Below are positions 43,349 to 47,981 of a stretch of DNA of 47,981 nucleotides, piece after piece. The stretch spans positions 1 to 47,981 of the forward strand of contig JAHJJF010000091.1 in NCBI GenBank assembly GCA_018823135.1, written 5' to 3'. The translations under genes and the position numbers were made by a program. The notes beneath the pieces were generated by a model that was not told where the DNA came from, did not search any database, and saw only the letters and a program-made list of their open reading frames with translations. Origin of the DNA: Pseudomonadota bacterium (lineage in GTDB: Bacteria > Desulfobacterota > Desulfobulbia > Desulfobulbales > CALZHT01). Each line of letters begins with the position of its first letter. Position 1 is the first letter of the stretch.

Positions 43349-43623
43349 AGCGCTCCTCCTTTTGCGTTCAAGAATGAACCGTTTGTTTTTTCAAAAATTT
43401 CCCTCAAAACATAAAAAAGCAAAGAGGCTTCCTGTTAAGATGATATTATGCTTTCAGCCCGCTCGATAATCCTGGTAGACAGACAGGGTCTTGTTCATTA
43501 TATTTCAAGCAATCAACCAACGGCTAAAGCAGACAGCCCATGGCAACAGGGATTTAAGGCATATTATTTCTTTGTTACTATGTTGTTTTCATGCGTTCAT
43601 TAAATTTCACATGGAGTAGACTT

Positions 43624-43869
43624 ATGTCACTTAAGACCATAGCTATTGCTGTAGGCTTTTTTTCACTCATTATGGGTTTGCTCACCTATGACACCGAAAT
43701 CCCAACATCTCCCGTACCGGTTGTTTCCGGCGCACTTGTCATACTCCTGGCTGTTTTCGGCCTAATCCCGGAACTGAAAAAATGTCCGTCCTGCAATAAG
43801 AAGAATTTAAAAAAAGCAACTACCTGCAGACATTGCGGCGTCTTGTTTCATCAGGATACAGAAAAGTAA
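43624..43869 (+). CDS. Small membrane protein with zinc ribbon
   Basis: The 81-residue protein has two hydrophobic helices (about 3-20 and 33-50) and a C-terminal zinc ribbon CPSCNKKNLKKATTCRHCG. I start it at 43624, where GGAG lies seven bases upstream; the frame runs 33 bases further without a signal. The metal site faces the cytoplasm if the usual positive-inside rule holds. Function unknown. Confidence 0.7.
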   Translation: MSLKTIAIAVGFFSLIMGLLTYDTEIPTSPVPVVSGALVILLAVFGLIPELKKCPSCNKKNLKKATTCRHCGVLFHQDTEK

Positions 43870-44029
43870 AAGCTTCGCAAACAACATAACGCCATGAAAC
43901 ACCGACCTTTTGCGAATTTCTCTCACCAACAGCGATTCTTTGCTATTCATCTCTTGTATTTATTGAAAAATATCGTAGGATTGCCTGATACAAATTATTA
44001 CCGCCATTTAATCATAATTTCTAATCCCC

Positions 44030-44971
44030 ATGAAAAAATATAAATACCTCATTCTTCTGGTTATCGTGAGCATCATTGTCGCTCACTGTACACCAAAAAA
44101 GCTGGTCAGCACGCCTGAACGCGTCACCCTACCGGACAAATCCCGAGTGATTCAAACCGCGGTCACGAAGCCTCCGTCCACCACTGAGCACCGCACCGAA
44201 ACTCCCTGCATCAAGGGCAATTGCCGGCAGGGCCATGGGGTTTCCCTTTATGCCGATGGCAGCAGTTACGATGGCCAATGGCAAAACGGCAGGTACAACG
44301 GTAAAGGCATTTTTATCACCCCTGGCGGTGAAATTTATTCCGGTGAATGGAACGACAATACCATCAATGGTTCAGGGACCTTTACCCATAACGACGGCAC
44401 AACCTATAACGGCCACTGGCAGAATGGAATTTTTCAGGGCCAGGGCACTCTGGTCTGCAGCGACGGCAGCTGGTATGAAGGCCAATGGGGGAAAAACCTG
44501 TTCCACGGGCACGGAACCTATGCTACGGCAAACGGCATAGTTTATGTCGGCAACTGGGATCAGGGAAAATTTCATGGCTCAGGTGCAAAGATCTGGCCCG
44601 ACGGCAAAAAATATGTCGGCCACTGGAACAATAACCGCCTGGAAGGTTTTGGCATTTACAATGCAGATGACGGCTTTATCTATGAAGGATACTGGCAAAA
44701 CGACAAACCTTCTGGAAAAGGCACTAAAACCTTCCCCAACGGCCAAAAGTTTGCCGGTATCTGGCAGGATGATATATTCATCGACGACTCCCGGGAAAAA
44801 AATTCTGACAACTTCAAATACGGCAATAAACTGCCGCAGATTGTCTTTGCCCTGATGGACAAAAAACAAAGGATGTATAATTCCGGCGCCGCCCCCACTC
44901 TTTGTTTCAGTAATGAGCAATACGCCAAGTTAGCAATCCATGCCTCGTCATCAGTAAATAACCTCCCATAA
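44030..44971 (+). CDS. MORN-repeat lipoprotein
   Basis: The 313-residue protein begins with a lipoprotein signal (LILLVIVSIIVAHC, Cys near 20) and a linker, then CIKGNCRQGHG and at least eight MORN repeats (about 63-245, such as YDGQWQNGRYNGKGIFITPG). The last ~65 residues are not MORN-like. It is a longer relative of the minus-strand MORN protein at 34938; the shared Cys-pair lead-in suggests recent common origin. A role in organising an envelope complex or lipid surface is possible. The transglycosylase gene starts 18 bases downstream, so the two are probably one transcript. Confidence 0.85.
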   Translation: MKKYKYLILLVIVSIIVAHCTPKKLVSTPERVTLPDKSRVIQTAVTKPPSTTEHRTETPCIKGNCRQGHGVSLYADGSSYDGQWQNGRYNGKGIFITPGGEIYSGEWNDNTINGSGTFTHNDGTTYNGHWQNGIFQGQGTLVCSDGSWYEGQWGKNLFHGHGTYATANGIVYVGNWDQGKFHGSGAKIWPDGKKYVGHWNNNRLEGFGIYNADDGFIYEGYWQNDKPSGKGTKTFPNGQKFAGIWQDDIFIDDSREKNSDNFKYGNKLPQIVFALMDKKQRMYNSGAAPTLCFSNEQYAKLAIHASSSVNNLP

Positions 44972-44989
44972 TCTCCATTACCCTGCCCC

Positions 44990-45994
44990 ATGAAACAGAA
45001 TAATCCAACTCCCTCAAATACCACCCCGAAGATCGCCGGTGCATTATTTTTTTTCCTGATCATCCTGCTTTGGAATATTCCCACCACTCATGCGGAAGAC
45101 GATTTTGCACTCTGGCTTGAAAAGCTTAAACAGGAAGCCCATGCTGGCGGAATATCACCCCGGACCACGGAACAGGCATTCCACAACGTTGCACTCAATC
45201 CGCAGATTATCGAACTGGACCGCAACCAGCCTGAATTCAAAAGAACTCTCGAGCAATACCTCAGCGCGGTTGTTACAAAAGGCAGAGTTGACACGGGCCG
45301 CGCCAAACTCGTTGAAAAACAGGAGCTGTTAAAAATAATTGCCAAACAATACGGGGTGCCGCCTCGATTTGTCCTGGCCCTCTGGGGTATTGAAACCAAT
45401 TTCGGGACGATCACCGGAAAAAGCCCGGTGATCAATTCCCTGGTAACCCTGGCCTATGATGCACGCCGCGGCCCTTATTTCAGACGCGAACTCATCCATG
45501 CCCTGCACATCATTGATGCCGGTCACATGACTGTTAACGAAATGCTGGGATCATGGGCCGGCGCCATGGGTTACCTGCAGTTCATGCCCTCGACTTTCCG
45601 GGGGAATGCAGTTGATTTTGATAATAACGGCAAGATTTCACTCTGGGAGGACGGCGCCGACCTTTTTGCTTCCGGCTCAAATTACTTAAAAAAATCCGGC
45701 TGGCAGACCGGCTGGACCTGGGGCCGTGAGGTGCTTCTGCCCAAGGGACTTGATTCTGGCCTCATCGCCTCGCAGAAACTGCCCCTTGAACAATGGCGGC
45801 AACTGGGCGTAAGAAAGGCCGATGGCAGTGATCTTGCCGGCGCAGCAATCACCGCCAGAATCATTCAACCGGATGGTCCGCAGGGCCGCGCCTTTATGGT
45901 GTATGACAATTTCGATGTTATCCTCACCTGGAACCGTTCCTACAGTTTCGGCATTGCGGTGGGCCTGCTCGCCGACGCTATTGGCGGCATTTAA
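44990..45994 (+). CDS. MltB-type lytic murein transglycosylase
   Basis: The 334-residue protein has a signal peptide (about 14-35) and the SLT-fold motif ALWGIETNFG with catalytic Glu135. Further family pieces are AYDARRGPYFRRELI, WAGAMGYLQFMPSTF and a calcium-loop-like DFDNNGKISLWED. MltB enzymes cleave glycan strands of peptidoglycan to 1,6-anhydro ends in the periplasm. No lipobox, so it is a soluble form rather than a lipoprotein. The ribosome site is weak. It is probably co-transcribed with the MORN lipoprotein and followed by another lipoprotein gene 15 bases later. Confidence 0.92.
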   Translation: MKQNNPTPSNTTPKIAGALFFFLIILLWNIPTTHAEDDFALWLEKLKQEAHAGGISPRTTEQAFHNVALNPQIIELDRNQPEFKRTLEQYLSAVVTKGRVDTGRAKLVEKQELLKIIAKQYGVPPRFVLALWGIETNFGTITGKSPVINSLVTLAYDARRGPYFRRELIHALHIIDAGHMTVNEMLGSWAGAMGYLQFMPSTFRGNAVDFDNNGKISLWEDGADLFASGSNYLKKSGWQTGWTWGREVLLPKGLDSGLIASQKLPLEQWRQLGVRKADGSDLAGAAITARIIQPDGPQGRAFMVYDNFDVILTWNRSYSFGIAVGLLADAIGGI

Positions 45995-46009
45995 ACACAG
46001 GAGTTTTCC

Positions 46010-46957
46010 ATGCACATTTCTCCCCTGGTTCTCAAAAGTCTTCTGGCCTTATCCCTCATAACCTTATCCGCCTGCGCAACGGTTCCCTATAAATATGGTG
46101 AAGACATTGAGTCCGTTAACACTTTAATGCTCAAGGAGAATGAAAAACAGATCGTCCGCGGCAGGCCGGTGGGATTTGTCGACGGCCTGGGCCATTACTT
46201 CTTTTCAATACCATCAAAACTCATCCTCTGGAGCTGGAAGGTTGAAAATCACGATATATCAACAGATACGGAAAGCGCTATTTCAAAATATCTTGTGGAC
46301 AATGACCTTAACAATGTAAAAATCCGTATAAATCAATACTCACCTGGCAGCGAATGGCAAAGACTTTTCAAAAACAGGGATATGCCGGGATTTTTCCGTT
46401 TCACCGTGGGCTTTGTCTCCACAACCCTTTATACCATCCTGCCGGGCAGAGTCTTCGGCGGCGATCATTACAATCCTTATACCAACTCCATCAGCCTTTA
46501 TTCAGACAGTCCGGGCATAGCGCTTCATGAAGCTGCCCATGCAAAGGATTTTGTCAAAAAACCCAGGGGGTTCAAGGGATGGTATGCCCTGATGCGCATC
46601 CTCCCCTTCTTTTCTTTATATCAGGAGGCGGTTGCCACTGGCGACGCCATAGGTTATACACGGGAGGAATCATTGCCTGACAGGGAAAAAGAAGCGTACA
46701 AAATACTCTATCCGGCCTATCTGACCTATGTTTCCGGTGAAGGATTGCGCTTTGTCAGCATTGATTTATGGATTTCCTATATTGCACAGTTCACCCTTGC
46801 AATCCCCGGACATATCGTCGGAAGGATTAAAGCCGCTCATGTGGAAGACCAGTCCTCAAAAATTTCATACCTCTACAACCAACCTGCAACGCCTGATGAT
46901 TATTTAGGCAACTGGTATATGGGTACATGGGAATTGCATTATGACTCAGTATTTTGA
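46010..46957 (+). CDS. Predicted lipoprotein with HExxH motif
   Basis: The 315-residue protein has a lipobox (LSAC, Cys near 22). A later HEAAHAKDF (about residues 177-185) looks like a zinc metalloprotease-type HExxH helix. Two hydrophobic stretches (around FTVGFVSTTLYTILPG and YIAQFTLAIPGHI) could contact membrane. The family is not recognised; a peptidase or a remnant of one is possible. AGGAG lies six bases before the ATG. It ends 17 bases into the next gene, so the two overlap and should be co-translated. Confidence 0.72.
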   Translation: MHISPLVLKSLLALSLITLSACATVPYKYGEDIESVNTLMLKENEKQIVRGRPVGFVDGLGHYFFSIPSKLILWSWKVENHDISTDTESAISKYLVDNDLNNVKIRINQYSPGSEWQRLFKNRDMPGFFRFTVGFVSTTLYTILPGRVFGGDHYNPYTNSISLYSDSPGIALHEAAHAKDFVKKPRGFKGWYALMRILPFFSLYQEAVATGDAIGYTREESLPDREKEAYKILYPAYLTYVSGEGLRFVSIDLWISYIAQFTLAIPGHIVGRIKAAHVEDQSSKISYLYNQPATPDDYLGNWYMGTWELHYDSVF

Positions 46958-47498
46958 AAAACCCGGTTTCACAAATACCGAAGAGACCCTTGCCATACTC
47001 AAACAGGGCCTGAACCAATATGGCATCAAGCAGGTAGTGGTTGCCTCAACCGTCGGTTCTACCGGCCTTGCCGCGGCCCGCATGTTTCAGGGAACGGAAG
47101 TGAAAGTGGTGGTTGTCACCCATAATGTCGGGTTTAAAGAGCCCGGCGTCCTAGAAATGCCGCCTGAAACCCGCCAGGAAATAGAAGCAATGGGGGCTGT
47201 TGTTCACACCGGCACCATGCCGTTCCGCACCATCGGCACCGCAATCCGCGCCAAACAGGAATACTCGCAGCAGGATCTGATTGCCAACACCTTGCGGCTC
47301 TTCGGCCAGGGAATAAAAGTTTGTGTGGAAATCGCCATGATGGCCTCTGATGCCGGGCTGATCTCTCCGGATGATGTGTTGACCGTTGCCGGAACAGCCC
47401 GTGGGGCCGACACCGTGGCCTTGATCGCACCGCAATCATCCAACAAACTCTTTGACCTCAAAATAAAACGTATCCTGGCAAAACCTTCCAACTGGTAA
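46941..47498 (+). CDS. Stand-alone pyruvate-kinase C-terminal-like domain protein
   Basis: The 185-residue protein matches the alpha/beta domain found at the C-terminus of pyruvate kinase, here without the catalytic barrel: VVVASTVGSTGLAAARMF, VVVVTHNVGFKEPGV and TVAGTARGADTVALIAP. Free domains of this kind occur in many anaerobes; their ligand is unknown but the fold binds phosphorylated effectors. No catalytic residue of pyruvate kinase is present. It overlaps the upstream lipoprotein by 17 bases, which links an envelope protein with a cytoplasmic one; the reason is unclear. Confidence 0.85.
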   Translation: MTQYFEKPGFTNTEETLAILKQGLNQYGIKQVVVASTVGSTGLAAARMFQGTEVKVVVVTHNVGFKEPGVLEMPPETRQEIEAMGAVVHTGTMPFRTIGTAIRAKQEYSQQDLIANTLRLFGQGIKVCVEIAMMASDAGLISPDDVLTVAGTARGADTVALIAPQSSNKLFDLKIKRILAKPSNW

Positions 47499-47981
47499 TT
47501 AATCCACCGACACCTCAATAACCCCAAGATCAACCGCTGGATTCGCCAAGTCCAGGGAAATGATCCCCGGCGCATTTTTCAGACTGATTTGCTCCACAGC
47601 AATATCATACGGGATGCTTGTCCTGTCGGTTTTGACAGCCAGACGGTAGGAGTGCCGGCCGAGATTCTTGAAAGAAAAAGTTCCCTCACCGCCCAGATCT
47701 GTTATAGCCGCAAGCCTGCTCCCCATGATCCACGGCTCAATCTCCTCAGGATCATTCTCCTTCCAGACGAAAAGGCCGACCCTGGCCCCGGCGGGAACAA
47801 CGCCATTAACCCGCAGTTTGCCGTTGATAACGCCGGATATGAGCCTTGTTTCATCAGGCAATTGCACCTCATTAATGATATGGTCATCGGCGCCCATGGC
47901 AATGCCTTTATCATACCAACTCCTGGCCTCATCACCTTTTCCGAAATGCGAATAGGCACCGGCCAGCTTGATTGCGGCATT
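47499..47981 (-). CDS. C-terminal part of a TPR protein (runs off the window edge)
   Basis: The frame is open to the last base of the window. The first ~28 visible residues (IKLAGAYSHFGKGDEARSWY) are the second half of a TPR motif. The rest (about 130 residues) is a beta-rich domain resembling a carboxypeptidase-regulatory or Ig-like fold (TFSFKNLGRHSYRLAV). The true start lies outside. It converges tail-to-tail with the pyruvate-kinase-like gene with no gap. Confidence 0.7.
   Translation of the reverse strand, partial: NAAIKLAGAYSHFGKGDEARSWYDKGIAMGADDHIINEVQLPDETRLISGVINGKLRVNGVVPAGARVGLFVWKENDPEEIEPWIMGSRLAAITDLGGEGTFSFKNLGRHSYRLAVKTDRTSIPYDIAVEQISLKNAPGIISLDLANPAVDLGVIEVSVD

Overview
The window looks like chromosomal DNA from an anaerobic Desulfobacterota (former Deltaproteobacteria), most likely near Desulfobulbales or a related order. 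This is inferred from gene content: multihaem and monohaem c-type cytochromes, a sigma-54 regulator beside a porin/YeeE/cytochrome operon, an ethylbenzene-dehydrogenase-type haem-binding protein, a complete Bat (aerotolerance) cluster, and two genes that make sense only if UGA is read as selenocysteine. No tRNA, rRNA, CRISPR array, transposase or phage gene was recognised. There are several families of small palindromic or dispersed non-coding repeats.

Layout. 0.4-2.7 kb: secreted FecR/Fn3/five-haem cytochrome (minus) with its terminator. 2.9-3.1 kb: ~107-bp repeat array. 3.2-3.9 kb: tandem PilZ protein. 3.9-4.0 kb: 127-bp palindromic element between convergent genes. 4.1-5.1 kb: DUF2914 membrane protein. 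5.3-14.4 kb: MoxR ATPase, DUF58, DUF4381-like lipoprotein, BatA, BatB, (palindromic insert), BatC, BatD, BatE, mostly with 4-base ATGA overlaps. 14.6-15.8 kb: unknown lipoprotein. 15.8-16.1 kb: composite repeat. 16.1-21.1 kb: Cys-rich PAS/sigma-54 activator divergent from a sigma-54 promoter that drives a DUF3373-type porin, a YeeE/YedE sulfur- or selenium-compound transporter and a small cytochrome c. 21.2-24.5 kb: EB_dh haem-binding protein plus hybrid histidine kinase. 24.5-27.2 kb: unknown protein, then a J-like/RodZ-type HTH protein coupled to a MinD-like ATPase. 27.4-34.9 kb: small hypothetical, metallophosphoesterase, membrane and zinc-ribbon proteins, ATP-grasp enzyme, alpha/beta hydrolase, GAF-GGDEF cyclase, response regulator. 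34.9-37.8 kb: MORN protein, tiny membrane protein, thioredoxin-like selenoprotein, universal stress protein, Smr protein. 37.8-41.9 kb: HAD phosphatase, methyltransferase and a selenobiotic (SbtA/SbtM) RiPP locus. 41.9-48.0 kb: hairpin-rich spacer, M23-like protein, DJ-1/PfpI protein, zinc ribbon, MORN lipoprotein, MltB-type transglycosylase, HExxH lipoprotein, stand-alone pyruvate-kinase C-domain, and a TPR protein running off the edge.

The most interesting part is the selenium biology. At 39908-40108 a short precursor peptide has the SbtA-type leader and two in-frame UGA codons (37 and 55). Each UGA is followed exactly 20 nt later by the loop of a GGTGC/GCACC hairpin that fits a bacterial SECIS. 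Just downstream is its SbtM-type radical SAM/SPASM maturase. A one-base difference between the two precursor repeats suggests the peptide really continues to a CAGCPWRF end in the neighbouring frame. Independently, the gene at 35881-36450 is a thioredoxin-like protein whose active site reads U-x-x-C once its UGA is translated; ordinary gene calling would start it after the active site.

Other connected themes are cyclic-di-GMP signalling (PilZ, GGEEF cyclase with I-site), redox sensing (Cys-rich PAS regulator, EB_dh plus kinase) and envelope stress or aerotolerance (Bat cluster).
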